DNA of 64,000 bases from Pseudoxanthobacter soli DSM 19599 (GTDB lineage: Bacteria > Pseudomonadota > Alphaproteobacteria > Rhizobiales > Segnochrobactraceae): the NCBI RefSeq assembly GCF_900148505.1, contig NZ_FRXO01000009.1, forward strand, positions 1 to 64,000, read 5' to 3'. This document shows positions 37,045-45,724 of the stretch, piece by piece. The notes under the pieces were generated by a model. The model was not told the DNA's origin. It searched no databases and was given only the letters and a program-made list of their open reading frames with translations. The position numbers and the translations under genes were made by a program. How positions within the stretch are numbered: the stretch's first letter is position 1; each line of letters opens with the position of its first letter.

Positions 37045-38247
37045 GTGACGAAGGCGATGAAAGCGCCCGCCGCAAGCGGGCGCGTGCTCCTGTACGTATT
37101 TCTGGCGGCCATCATCGAAGGGTTCGACCTTCAGGCCGCCGGCATCGCCGCGCCCAAGATCGGGCCGGCGTTCAGCATGTCGCCGCAGCAGATGGGGCTG
37201 TTCTTCTCGTCGGCGACGTTCGGCCTGATGTTCGGCGCGCTCGCCGGCGGCTACGCGGCCGATCGCTGGGGCCGGCGCGCGGGATTGACGTTCGCCCTCG
37301 GGGCGTTCGGCTTCGCCTCGATCGCGACCGTGCTTGCGACATCGGTCGAATCCCTGATCGTGCTGCGTTTCATCACCGGCCTCGGTCTCGGCGGCGCGCT
37401 GCCGAACCTCGTCTCCATCGCCGCCGAGGCGGTGGGACCGGAGCGCAAGGGGCGCGCGGTGGCGCTGATGTATGCCGGCATGCCGCTCGGGGCGGCGGTC
37501 GCGAGCCTCGTCGCCCTGCTCGGCTTCCATGGCGGGGACTGGCGGTCGATCTTCCTCGTCGGCGGATTGCTGCCGCTGCTGCTGGTGCCGTTCATCTATC
37601 TCGGCCTGCCGGCGATGAAGATCACCCGGGGCGCGAACGCGCCGAAGATGCCGTGGACCGTGGTGTTCCGGCGCGACGCCATGGCGGCGACGCTGCTGCT
37701 CTGGAGCGCGTTCTTCCTCGGCCTCCTCGTCGTCTATCTCCTGATGAACTGGCTGCCGCAATTGCTGGTGGCGCAGGGCTTCTCCCGGGACGAGGCGTCG
37801 CTCGCGCTCATCCTCTACAGCCTCGGCGGCGCCGTCGGCAGCCTGCTCGGCGGGCGCGTGCTCGACAGCGCCCACCGCGTCGCGGCCATCGCCGCGAGCT
37901 TCGCCTTCGTCGCGGCGATCCTCGCGCTGCTCGGCGTTCTCACGCCGGCCCTCTCCACCATGCTCGCGACGGTGACGCTCGCCGGCATCGGCGTTCTCTG
38001 CGTCCAGTCGATCCTCTACGGGATCGCGCCGCAATGCTATCCGGCCGAGATCCGGGGCACCGGCGTCGGCGTGGTGGTGGCGGTCGGACGGCTCGGATCG
38101 ATGGTCGGCCCGCTGCTCGCGGGCCTGCTCGTCGCCCAGGGCAGCACGCCGAGCGGCATCATGCTGGTGCTCGTGCCGATCATCCTCGCCTGCGGCATCG
38201 GCACGCTCGCCCTCGTCGCCGCCCGCTTCCGCCCGGTCCTTGCGTGA
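37045..38247 (+). CDS. mhpT: MFS aromatic acid:H+ symporter (MhpT-like)
   Basis: A 400-residue transporter with 12 membrane helices, of the aromatic acid:H+ symporter (AAHS) branch. IIEGFDLQAAGIAAPKI in helix 1 holds the conserved Asp; GYAADRWGRRAG is the loop 2-3 motif, and PAEIRGTGVGVVVAVGRLGSM is the second-half counterpart. It probably imports 3-hydroxyphenylpropionate or a related phenol acid for this operon. It starts with GTG 37045, with GGAGG at a spacing of eight. The stop codon lies inside a 16-bp tandem repeat. Confidence 0.9.
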   Translation: MTKAMKAPAASGRVLLYVFLAAIIEGFDLQAAGIAAPKIGPAFSMSPQQMGLFFSSATFGLMFGALAGGYAADRWGRRAGLTFALGAFGFASIATVLATSVESLIVLRFITGLGLGGALPNLVSIAAEAVGPERKGRAVALMYAGMPLGAAVASLVALLGFHGGDWRSIFLVGGLLPLLLVPFIYLGLPAMKITRGANAPKMPWTVVFRRDAMAATLLLWSAFFLGLLVVYLLMNWLPQLLVAQGFSRDEASLALILYSLGGAVGSLLGGRVLDSAHRVAAIAASFAFVAAILALLGVLTPALSTMLATVTLAGIGVLCVQSILYGIAPQCYPAEIRGTGVGVVVAVGRLGSMVGPLLAGLLVAQGSTPSGIMLVLVPIILACGIGTLALVAARFRPVLA

Positions 38248-38286
38248 AGCCGTGCTTGCGTGAAGCGGTGCTTGCGTGAAACGGTC
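38239..38286. repeat. Three 16-bp tandem repeats across the mhpT stop codon
   Basis: Units CTTGCGTGAAGCCGTG (38239-38254), CTTGCGTGAAGCGGTG (38255-38270) and CTTGCGTGAAACGGTC (38271-38286). The TGA in the first unit is the mhpT stop, so the array duplicated the stop region. Confidence 0.85.
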
Positions 38287-38325
38287 GCCGCCTGACCGGG
38301 TGGGGAAGCTTTTCGCATCGCACAT

Positions 38326-38347
38326 GAGGGGGCCATCCGGCCCCCTC
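38326..38347. terminator. Bidirectional hairpin between mhpT and the LysR gene
   Basis: Perfect 9-bp stem GAGGGGGCC / GGCCCCCTC with loop ATCC, midway between the two convergent genes. It has no T-run but is very stable, so it probably stops both transcripts. Confidence 0.6.
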
Positions 38348-38424
38348 GTCGGCGCCGGGGTCGAGGATCGTCCGATCCCGCGCGACGGTGACCGGCGGCC
38401 GGAATGCCCCTCGGGGCGCCATCG

Positions 38425-39351
38425 TCACGGCGCCATTCTGCGGATGGCGTCCGGAACGTCATATCCCCAAGTGCCGTAAATCCGGGCGATCACCTCCGCC
38501 ATCAAGGCGATCTCGGGGGAGTGGTCGCCGACGCGAACGCTCATGATGATCGGCGACGTGGGGCGTTCGACGAGATCGCGGTAGCACACCCCCTCCACCT
38601 GGAAGGTGCGGACCGATTCCGGGACGATGGCGATGCCCTCCTCCGCCGCGACGAGGCCGATCGCGATCTGGAGCTCGCGGGCTTCGTGGCCGATGCGCAC
38701 GGCGACGCCGTGATCGTGGAGAAGCCGCAGAACCTGATCGGCATAGCTCGGGCGCGGCTGACGGGGATAGAGCACCACCGGCTGGCCCTCGAAGTCCTGC
38801 AACGACAGCGCCCCCTCCTTCAGCGCGAGCGGATGACCGGCCGGGATGGCGGCGATCAGGCGCTCCTGGCGCAGCACGATCCGCCGCACGGCGTCGTCCT
38901 CGAAGCTGATCCGGCCGAAGCCGACATCGATGCGGCCCTCCTTGAGGGCACTGATCTGCTCCAGCGTGACGAGTTCGACGAGGGAGAGATCGAGATTGTG
39001 CGTGGATGCGCGGAAATCGCGGATGATCTGCGGCAGACGGGCAAAGATGGTCGAGGCGACGAAGCCGATCGCGAAGCGGCGGCGTTCGGCGACGACGGCC
39101 CGGCCCACCATCTCCCGCATTTCGGCGACCCGGCCGAGCACCTGGGACGCCTGTTCGAGCACCAGCCGGCCGATGGGCGTGAGCTGCAGGGGGCGCGCGG
39201 CGCGGTCGAACAAAGGGGCGCCGATTTCGGCCTCGAGCTGCTGGATCTGCCGGCTGAGCGGCGGCTGGGCGATGTTGAGCCGCGCCGCCGCGCGGGTCAC
39301 GTTCCGCTCCTCGGCGACGGTCACGAAATAACGGAGCTGCCGCAGGTCCAT
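38425..39351 (-). CDS. LysR-family regulator of the cat-ben operon (CatR/CatM/BenM-like)
   Basis: A 308-residue LysR regulator. The N-terminal HTH is MDLRQLRYFVTVAEERNVTRAAARLNIAQ followed by PPLSRQIQQLE (first part MDLRQLRYFVTVAEE); the effector domain runs from about residue 90. It is divergent from catB and its spacer holds the ATAC-N7-GTAT palindrome that BenM, CatM and CatR use, with muconate (and for BenM benzoate) as inducer. ATG 39351 has GGAGG five bases upstream, favouring it over the ATG at 39363 or 39405. That ribosome-binding site is next to the palindrome, so autorepression is likely. Confidence 0.9.
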   Translation of the reverse strand: MDLRQLRYFVTVAEERNVTRAAARLNIAQPPLSRQIQQLEAEIGAPLFDRAARPLQLTPIGRLVLEQASQVLGRVAEMREMVGRAVVAERRRFAIGFVASTIFARLPQIIRDFRASTHNLDLSLVELVTLEQISALKEGRIDVGFGRISFEDDAVRRIVLRQERLIAAIPAGHPLALKEGALSLQDFEGQPVVLYPRQPRPSYADQVLRLLHDHGVAVRIGHEARELQIAIGLVAAEEGIAIVPESVRTFQVEGVCYRDLVERPTSPIIMSVRVGDHSPEIALMAEVIARIYGTWGYDVPDAIRRMAP

Positions 39352-39357
39352 CGCTGC

Positions 39358-39380
39358 CTCCATACCCTTTAGGTATGGAG
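39358..39380. promoter_or_regulatory. LysR operator, ATAC-N7-GTAT type
   Basis: Perfect 9-bp arms CTCCATACC (39358-39366) and GGTATGGAG (39372-39380) around CTTTA. Its core, ATAC (39362-39365) N7 GTAT (39373-39376), is the BenM/CatM recognition sequence. It lies just upstream of the LysR start and about 90 bases before catB. Confidence 0.8.
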
Positions 39381-39469
39381 TACGGACCCAATCGGTCTTT
39401 GGCAAGGGCAGGCCGCGCCCGTAAGGTTGCGGTCAGAACAGCCAAAACCCCGATACCGAGACGGTTCCC

Positions 39470-40687
39470 GTGCCCGACGCCATCACCCTCGCTTCGATCG
39501 AAACGCTCATCGTCGATCTGCCGACGATCCGGCCCCATGTGCTGGCGATGGCGACGATGCACCGGCAATCGATCGTGCTGGTGCGCCTGCGCGGTTCCGA
39601 CGGGATCGAAGGCATCGGCGAAGGCACGACGATCGGCGGCCTGAGCTACGGCGACGAGAGCCCGGAAGGCATCAAGCTCGCGATCGATACCTATATCGTT
39701 CCGGTGCTGCGCGGATGCGATCTCGGACGGATCACGGCGACGATGGCGGCGATCGGCCGCCACGTGAAGGGCAACGTCATCGCCAAGTGCGCGGTCGAAA
39801 CGGCGCTGATCGATGCGCTCGGCAAGCGTCTCGGCCTGCCGGCGTCGCACCTGATCGGCGGCGGCCCGGTGCGCGACCGGCTGCCCGTCGCCTGGACGCT
39901 GGCGAGCGGCGACACGGGGCGAGACATCGCGGAGGCCGAGGCCATGCTCGACGCCCGCCGCCACGACATCTTCAAGCTGAAGATCGGCAAGCGTGCCGTG
40001 CGGGAAGACGTGGCGCACGTCGCCGCCATCAAGCGCGCCCTGGGCGACCGGGCGAGCGTGCGCGTCGACGTCAACCAGGGCTGGAACGAAACCGACGCCG
40101 ATCTCGGCATGGCGCTGCTTCAGGACGCCGGCATCGACCTTGTCGAGCAGCCCGTTTCGCGCCGCGCCCGCGCCGCGCAGGCCCGCCTTTCCGCCCGCCA
40201 CCGCATCCCGATCATGGCGGACGAATCCCTCGGCGGCGCGGCGGAGGCGTTCGATGTCGCGGCGTCGGGCGCGGCGCGGGTGTTCTCGGTCAAGATCGCG
40301 CAATCTGGCGGCCTCCATGCCGCGCACGCCGTCGCCACCATCGCGGGTGCCGCGGGCATCGGCCTCTACGGCGGCACGATGCTGGAAGCCGGCGTGGGCA
40401 CCGCGGCCTCCGCCCATCTGTTCGCGAGCCTGTCGACACTCGATTGGGGCACCGAGCTGTTCGGCCCGCTGCTGCTGACCGACGAGATTCTGGCGGAGCC
40501 CCTCACCTACCGGGATTTCGCCCTCGACGTCCCGACCGGTCCCGGCCTCGGGGTGGTGCTCGACGAGGACAAGGTCGCGCATTACCGGCGCGACCGCACC
40601 GCCCCCAATCTTCATGTGGTGGAGACGAGCACGGATGCTCTTCAAAGTGGAAATGGACATCACCATCCCGCCCGGGTTCGATCCTGA
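39470..40687 (+). CDS. catB: Muconate cycloisomerase
   Basis: Cyclises cis,cis-muconate to muconolactone. It belongs to the enolase superfamily: the Lys-x-Lys pair is Lys169/Lys171 in FKLKIGK, and the metal ligands are Asp200 (VDVNQGW), Glu226 (LVEQP) and Asp251 (ADESL). The start is GTG 39470, with only a weak GAG upstream. The frame gives 405 residues, some 30 more than usual. The extra tail after HYRRDRTAPNLHVV has no family look and overlaps catC by 53 bases. Chloromuconate enzymes are similar, but the surrounding cat and ben genes favour muconate. Confidence 0.92.
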   Translation: MPDAITLASIETLIVDLPTIRPHVLAMATMHRQSIVLVRLRGSDGIEGIGEGTTIGGLSYGDESPEGIKLAIDTYIVPVLRGCDLGRITATMAAIGRHVKGNVIAKCAVETALIDALGKRLGLPASHLIGGGPVRDRLPVAWTLASGDTGRDIAEAEAMLDARRHDIFKLKIGKRAVREDVAHVAAIKRALGDRASVRVDVNQGWNETDADLGMALLQDAGIDLVEQPVSRRARAAQARLSARHRIPIMADESLGGAAEAFDVAASGAARVFSVKIAQSGGLHAAHAVATIAGAAGIGLYGGTMLEAGVGTAASAHLFASLSTLDWGTELFGPLLLTDEILAEPLTYRDFALDVPTGPGLGVVLDEDKVAHYRRDRTAPNLHVVETSTDALQSGNGHHHPARVRS

Positions 40688-40925
40688 CGGGCTGGACCGG
40701 CTCAAGGCGGCGGAGAAGGCGCGCTTCCAGGAGCTTCAGCGCGCCGGAACCTGGCGGCACATCTGGCGGGTGGTCGGCCGCTACGCGAACGTCAGCATCT
40801 TCGATGTCGAGAGCAACGCGCACTTGCACGACATCCTGACCACCCTGCCGCTCTACCCCCTCATGACGATCACGGTGACGGCACTCTGCCGCCATCCCTC
40901 GACCATCCACGACGACGACCGCTGA
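40635..40925 (+). CDS. catC: Muconolactone delta-isomerase
   Basis: A 96-residue ferredoxin-like-fold isomerase that turns muconolactone into 3-oxoadipate enol-lactone. It opens [17 protein letters not shown] and holds [21 protein letters not shown] and [17 protein letters not shown], as in all CatC proteins. ATG 40635 lies inside the catB frame, and GGAG is ten bases before it. The long overlap with catB suggests coupled translation. Confidence 0.95.
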   Translation: MLFKVEMDITIPPGFDPDGLDRLKAAEKARFQELQRAGTWRHIWRVVGRYANVSIFDVESNAHLHDILTTLPLYPLMTITVTALCRHPSTIHDDDR

Positions 40926-40963
40926 AAGCGGCCGCGCGCACAACGATAAACGGAGGAAATCCC

Positions 40964-41860
40964 ATGAACGAAGGCTTCGTGAAGACCCCGGAGATCCAGG
41001 CCCTGCTCGACCGCGTTGCCGGTGTCGGCGTCCCCGACGGCAACGCGCGGGCGAAGGCCATCGTCCGCGATCTCGTCGAGCATCTCATGGTTCTCGTCGC
41101 CCGCTACGAGATCAGCGAGGACGAGGTCTGGCAGGCGGTGAACTTCCTTCAGAAGGGCGCGGGCGAGTTCGGCCTCATCATGCCGGGCATCGGCCTCGAG
41201 CATTTCATCGACCTCTATCTCGACGCCCGCGACGCCGAGGCCGGCAAGATCGGCGGCACGCCGCGCACCATCGAAGGCCCGCTTTATGTCGCCGGGGCGC
41301 CGCTGGTCGACACCGGAGCGAACCTGACCCAGGACCCGGACGACACCACCACGCTCTACATGACCGGCCGCATCTTCGGGCCGGACGGCGAGGCGGTGAA
41401 GGACGCCATCGTCCACGTCTGGCATGCGAACTCGAAGGGCTTCTACTCGCACTTCGATCCGACCGGCGAGCAGACCCCGTTCAACAACCGCCGCCGGCTG
41501 CGGGCGGCCGAGGACGGAACCTATTCCTTCCATTCGAAGATGCCGAAGGGCTACTCGGTGCCGCCGAACGGCGCCACCGACCAGCTGATGCAGCTTCTCG
41601 GCCGGCACGGCAACCGTCCCGCCCACGTCCATTTCTTCATCGAGGCGCCGGGCTATCGCCGTCTGACGACGCAGATCAATTTCGGCGACGATCCCTTCGC
41701 CAAGGACGATTTCGCGTTCGGGACCCGCGAGGGCCTGCTGCCGGTGCCGAACCGCCAGGGCGACAGCGCCCACGTCGCATTCGACTTCCATCTGCAGCGT
41801 GCCGACAGCGGCGACGACGAGCGCTTCTCGGCCCGCGAACGCCTCAGCGTCGCCGCCTGA
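40964..41860 (+). CDS. catA: Catechol 1,2-dioxygenase
   Basis: Ortho-cleaves catechol to cis,cis-muconate. It is a 298-residue Fe(III) intradiol dioxygenase. Residues 1-100 form the helical dimer linker and the rest the beta-sandwich. The four iron ligands are all visible: Tyr161 (GFYSHFD), Tyr197 (PKGYSVPP), His221 and His223 (RPAHVHFF). GGAGGAAA precedes ATG 40964. It sits between catC (38 bases) and benA (20 bases), so it is in one transcript with both. Confidence 0.96.
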   Translation: MNEGFVKTPEIQALLDRVAGVGVPDGNARAKAIVRDLVEHLMVLVARYEISEDEVWQAVNFLQKGAGEFGLIMPGIGLEHFIDLYLDARDAEAGKIGGTPRTIEGPLYVAGAPLVDTGANLTQDPDDTTTLYMTGRIFGPDGEAVKDAIVHVWHANSKGFYSHFDPTGEQTPFNNRRRLRAAEDGTYSFHSKMPKGYSVPPNGATDQLMQLLGRHGNRPAHVHFFIEAPGYRRLTTQINFGDDPFAKDDFAFGTREGLLPVPNRQGDSAHVAFDFHLQRADSGDDERFSARERLSVAA

Positions 41861-41880
41861 GCCGGACGGGGGGACGGCCG

Positions 41881-43269
41881 ATGACCATGGACGCGCTTCG
41901 CCAACGCATCGAAGGCGCGGTTGTGGACGATCCCGACGGCGGCACCTTCCGCTGTCGCCGGGACGTCTTCACCGACCCGGAGATCTTCGCGCTCGAGATG
42001 GAGCACATCTTCGAGGGAAACTGGGTCTATCTCGCCCACGAGAGCCAGATCCCCGAGCCGAACGACTATTACACGACCAGCATCGGCCGGACGCCGATCC
42101 TCATCACGCGCGGCAAGGACGGCGAGCTCCACGCCTTCATCAACGCCTGCGCCCATCGCGGCGCCACGCTGTGCCGCCGCAAGCACGGCAACAAGGGCAG
42201 CTTCACCTGTCCGTTCCACGGCTGGACCTTCAGCAACGCGGGCAAGCTGCTGAAGGTGAAGGATGCCAGGACCGGCGGCTATCCCGAGAGCTTCGACGTC
42301 GACGGATCGCACGACCTGACCCCGCTCGCCCGGTTCGCGGACTATCGCGGCTTCCTTTTCGGCAGCCTGAGAAGCGACGTCGAACCGCTCGAAGACCATC
42401 TCGGCGGCACCCGCGTCATCATCGACCAGATCGTCGATCAGGCGCCGGACGGCATCGAAGTGCTGCGCGGCAACTCGTCCTACGTCTTCGACGGCAACTG
42501 GAAGCTCCAGATCGAGAACGGTGCCGACGGCTATCACGTCAGCACCGTGCACTGGAACTATTCGGCGACGATGGGACGGCGCAACTATGCCGAAGAGGGC
42601 ACGAGGACCGTCGACGCCAACGGATGGTCGAAGAGCGTCGGAGGCGTCTATGCGTTCGAGCACGGCCATATCCTGCTGTGGACCCGGCTGCTGAACCCCG
42701 AGGTTCGGCCGATCCACGGGCATCGGGAAGCCCTGGCGGCCCGGGTCGGGGACGAGCGCGCCGCGTTCATCGTCGGCCAGACGCGCAATCTCTGCCTCTA
42801 TCCCAACGTCTATCTGATGGATCAGTTTTCCACCCAGATCCGGGTGGTGCGCCCCATCAGCGTCGACCGGACCGAGGTCACGATCTTCTGCTTCGCCCCG
42901 AAGAACGAAAGCGCCGAGGACCGACGCCTGCGCATTCGCCAGTACGAGGATTTCTTCAACGTCAGCGGCATGGGGACGCCCGACGATCTGGAGGAGTTCC
43001 GGGCCTGCCAGACGGCCTACGCGGGGGCGGGCGCGTTGTGGAACGATCTCAGCCGCGGCGCGACGCGCTGGATCGACGGCCCCGACGACAATGCGCGGGC
43101 CATGGGCCTGAAGCCGCTGCTGAGCGGCGAACGCAGCGAGGACGAAGGGCTGTTCCTGCGTCAGCACGAATACTGGGCACAGGCGCTGATCGCCGGCCTC
43201 GAGCGGGGCGGTGGAGACGACGGAGCGGCCGCCGCTCCGTGCGCCGAGGAAGGGAGGGACGCGGCATGA
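41881..43269 (+). CDS. benA: Benzoate 1,2-dioxygenase, large (alpha) subunit
   Basis: Catalytic subunit of the ring-hydroxylating dioxygenase that makes benzoate cis-1,2-dihydrodiol. The 462 residues are normal for BenA/XylX. The Rieske ligands are Cys90, His92 (NACAHRG), Cys110 and His113 (CPFHGW). The mononuclear iron site holds His219 and His224 in [15 protein letters not shown]. The [19 protein letters not shown] segment is typical of the benzoate/toluate group. The linked benD and cat genes favour benzoate over toluate. It ends in an ATGA overlap with benB. Confidence 0.94.
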   Translation: MTMDALRQRIEGAVVDDPDGGTFRCRRDVFTDPEIFALEMEHIFEGNWVYLAHESQIPEPNDYYTTSIGRTPILITRGKDGELHAFINACAHRGATLCRRKHGNKGSFTCPFHGWTFSNAGKLLKVKDARTGGYPESFDVDGSHDLTPLARFADYRGFLFGSLRSDVEPLEDHLGGTRVIIDQIVDQAPDGIEVLRGNSSYVFDGNWKLQIENGADGYHVSTVHWNYSATMGRRNYAEEGTRTVDANGWSKSVGGVYAFEHGHILLWTRLLNPEVRPIHGHREALAARVGDERAAFIVGQTRNLCLYPNVYLMDQFSTQIRVVRPISVDRTEVTIFCFAPKNESAEDRRLRIRQYEDFFNVSGMGTPDDLEEFRACQTAYAGAGALWNDLSRGATRWIDGPDDNARAMGLKPLLSGERSEDEGLFLRQHEYWAQALIAGLERGGGDDGAAAAPCAEEGRDAA

Positions 43270-43817
43270 GTTCCGCACATGCCAGGTCAGTACCTGCCGG
43301 GTCAGTATCCGCCGGGCCGGTCGCTGCCGCGACGCCCGATCGCGAGACGGTGCTCGCCTTCCTTCATCGCGAGGCGCGCCTGCTGGACGATCGGGAATGG
43401 GACGAATGGCTGACGTGCTATTCGCCGCGTGCGACGTTCTGGATGCCGAGCTGGGACGACGACGACCGGCTGGTCGAGGATCCGCAGCGTCACGTCTCGC
43501 TGATCTATTATCCCAACCGGGAAGGACTCGAGGATCGGGTCTTTCGCATCAAGACCGAACGCTCCGGCGCGAGCACGCCGGAGCCGCGCACCGTCCACAT
43601 GATCGCGAATGTCGAGATGCTGGCCACCCGCGCCGGCGAGATCGATGTCCGCTTCAACTGGCACACCCTCAGCCATCGCTACATGAAGACGGACCACTTC
43701 TTCGGGACGTCCTTCTATACGCTCGATGTGACCGGTGAGAGCCCCTTGATCTCGGCGAAGAAGGTCGTTCTGAAGAACGACTACATCCGTCAGGTCATCG
43801 ACGTCTATCACATCTGA
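43266..43817 (+). CDS. benB: Benzoate 1,2-dioxygenase, small (beta) subunit
   Basis: The structural beta subunit (183 residues, NTF2-like fold) of the alpha3beta3 dioxygenase. Core motifs are [35 protein letters not shown] and [11 protein letters not shown]. The N-terminus carries an unusual low-complexity extension made of three five-residue units ([15 protein letters not shown]) encoded by 15-bp repeats. ATG 43266 overlaps the benA stop. Confidence 0.93.
   Translation: MSSAHARSVPAGSVSAGPVAAATPDRETVLAFLHREARLLDDREWDEWLTCYSPRATFWMPSWDDDDRLVEDPQRHVSLIYYPNREGLEDRVFRIKTERSGASTPEPRTVHMIANVEMLATRAGEIDVRFNWHTLSHRYMKTDHFFGTSFYTLDVTGESPLISAKKVVLKNDYIRQVIDVYHI
43285..43329 (+). repeat. benB: 15-bp in-frame tandem repeats in benB
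   Basis: GGTCAGTACCTGCCG (43285-43299), GGTCAGTATCCGCCG (43300-43314) and GGCCGGTCGCTGCCG (43315-43329). They are multiples of three and so only lengthen the BenB N-terminus. Confidence 0.75.
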
Positions 43818-43846
43818 GCCGCGATACGGCCCGCAAGAGGCTTCGC

Positions 43847-44869
43847 ATGACCTATCGCATCGCACTGAATTTCGAAGACGGAGTGACCCGCTTCATTGAA
43901 TGCGGCGAGGGCGAGAGCGTCCTCGACGCCGCCTACCGCCACAAGATCAATCTGCCGATGGATTGTTCCGACGGGGTGTGCGGGACCTGCAAATGCCGGT
44001 GCGAATCCGGCAGCTACGACCTCGGCGCGGATTTTCTGGAGGAGGCGCTGACGGCGGACGAGGCGGGCGACCGCCTCGTCCTGACCTGCCAGATGAGGGT
44101 GAAGTCCGATTGCGTGATCTCGGTGCCGGTGCCCTCGTCGGCCTCCAAGGTGAAGCCGGTCGAGCATTGGGCGACCGTCCGGGCGGTCGACCGGGTGTCG
44201 GAGAGCGCCCTGGTGCTGCGCATCGCGCCCGACGACGCCCGCGCGCTGGACTTCCTGCCCGGCCAGTATGTGAACCTCTTCGTACCCGGCACGACCGAAC
44301 ACCGCGCCTATTCGTTCAGCTCCAAGCCCGGGGCGGCGGAGGCGAGCTTCCTCATCCGCAACGTGCCGGGCGGAAGGATGAGCCGCTGGCTTGCGGGCGG
44401 CCCGCGGGCGGGCGAGCGGATGCGCATGATCGGGCCGCAGGGGAGCTTCTTCCTGCGCGAGGTCGAGAGGCCCGTCCTGATGCTGGCCGGCGGCACCGGC
44501 CTCGCGCCTCTGCTGTCGATGCTGGAGGTGCTTGCCGACCGCGGCACGGATCAGCCGATCCGTCTTCTCTACGGCGTCACCGCGGACGTCGATCTCGTCG
44601 AGACGACGCGGATCGCGGCAATCGCCGCCCGGCTGCCGACGCTGACCTACACCTTCTGCGTGGTCGACCCCGGCAGCGCGTGTCCGCGCAAGGGATACGT
44701 CACCGATCATCTCGGTGACGAGGACCTCCATGGCGGCGACTGCGATATCTATCTCTGCGGTCCGCCGGTCATGGTCGAAAGCGTGCGCCGCTTCCTGCAC
44801 GACAAGGCGCTGGTTCCGGCGCGCTTCCTCTACGAGAAGTTCGTCGCCACGGAGGCCGTGCCCGCATGA
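43847..44869 (+). CDS. benC: Benzoate 1,2-dioxygenase NADH reductase
   Basis: The electron-transfer component, 340 residues. A plant-type 2Fe-2S ferredoxin domain at the N-terminus has Cys40, Cys45, Cys48 (CSDGVCGTC) and Cys81. An FAD-binding domain follows with RAYSFSSKP, then an NAD domain with MLAGGTGLAPLLSMLEVL and the CGPPVMV motif. It passes electrons from NADH to the BenAB Rieske centre. It starts 29 bases after benB and ends in an ATGA overlap with benD. Confidence 0.95.
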   Translation: MTYRIALNFEDGVTRFIECGEGESVLDAAYRHKINLPMDCSDGVCGTCKCRCESGSYDLGADFLEEALTADEAGDRLVLTCQMRVKSDCVISVPVPSSASKVKPVEHWATVRAVDRVSESALVLRIAPDDARALDFLPGQYVNLFVPGTTEHRAYSFSSKPGAAEASFLIRNVPGGRMSRWLAGGPRAGERMRMIGPQGSFFLREVERPVLMLAGGTGLAPLLSMLEVLADRGTDQPIRLLYGVTADVDLVETTRIAAIAARLPTLTYTFCVVDPGSACPRKGYVTDHLGDEDLHGGDCDIYLCGPPVMVESVRRFLHDKALVPARFLYEKFVATEAVPA

Positions 44870-45636
44870 CCGCGTCCGGACGCTTCAGCGGCAAGGTGCT
44901 GGTCGTGACCGGCGCGGCACAGGGAATCGGCCGCGCGGTCGCGGCGCGGGCGGTCGCCGAGGGCGGCCATGTGCTGTTCGTCGACCGCGCCGACTTCGTC
45001 GAAGAGGCGGCGGCCGAGGCGGGTGGCGAGGCGTTCCGCGCCGATCTCGAGACATATGAGGGGGCGAGCGCCGCCATGGCGGCCGCCGCGGCCCGCTTCG
45101 GCGGGATCGACATTCTCATCAACGGGGTCGGCGGCGCGATCCGCATGCGCCCCTATGGAGCATTCGAGCCGGCGCAGATCGAGGCGGAGATCCGCCGCTC
45201 GCTGATGCCGACGCTCTGGTGCTGCCATGCCGTGCTTCCCCATCTTCTCGCGCGGAGGGACGGCACCATCGTCAACATCTCGTCGAACGCGACGGCCGGC
45301 ATTCACCGCGTCCCCTATTCCGCGGCGAAGGGCGGCGTCAACGCGCTGACCCGAAGCCTCGCGATGGAATATGCCGACCGCGGCATCCGCGTCGTCGCGA
45401 CGGCCCCCGGCGGCACCGAGGCCCCGCCGCGGCGGGTTCCGCGCAATCCCGACGGGGACAGCGCCGACGAACGGCGCTGGATGGCCGATGCCGTGCGGCA
45501 GGTGACGGACTCCACCTTTCTGAAGCGGTACGCCACGATCGAGGAACAGGTCGGCCCGATCCTGTTCCTCGCCTCGGACGAGGCGTCCTACATAACAGGC
45601 TCGGTGCTGCCCGTCGCAGGAGGCGATCTGGGCTGA
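44866..45636 (+). CDS. benD: 1,6-dihydroxycyclohexa-2,4-diene-1-carboxylate dehydrogenase
   Basis: An SDR of 256 residues that oxidises and decarboxylates benzoate cis-dihydrodiol to catechol with NAD+. The nucleotide motif is TGAAQGIG (residues 15-22). The catalytic residues are Ser140 (NISSNA), Tyr151 and Lys155 (YSAAK). LINGVGGAIRMRPYG and the VAGGDLG ending are typical of BenD/XylL. It overlaps benC and feeds CatA. Confidence 0.93.
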   Translation: MTASGRFSGKVLVVTGAAQGIGRAVAARAVAEGGHVLFVDRADFVEEAAAEAGGEAFRADLETYEGASAAMAAAAARFGGIDILINGVGGAIRMRPYGAFEPAQIEAEIRRSLMPTLWCCHAVLPHLLARRDGTIVNISSNATAGIHRVPYSAAKGGVNALTRSLAMEYADRGIRVVATAPGGTEAPPRRVPRNPDGDSADERRWMADAVRQVTDSTFLKRYATIEEQVGPILFLASDEASYITGSVLPVAGGDLG

Positions 45637-45724
45637 TGCCGCCGCAGGCAAGACCGCGCGGGGCGGGTTCCGCGGTCCGCCGCTTGCCCGAACGACAACG
45701 AGATCAGAAACCACGAGGAAGCGC

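Noticed and set aside
41881-43269. Toluate/anthranilate dioxygenase instead of benzoate dioxygenase
   Set aside because: Sequence motifs alone do not fully separate these, but the adjoining benD, catechol ortho-cleavage genes and benzaldehyde dehydrogenase gene fit benzoate best. Methyl-substituted substrates usually go with meta-cleavage genes.
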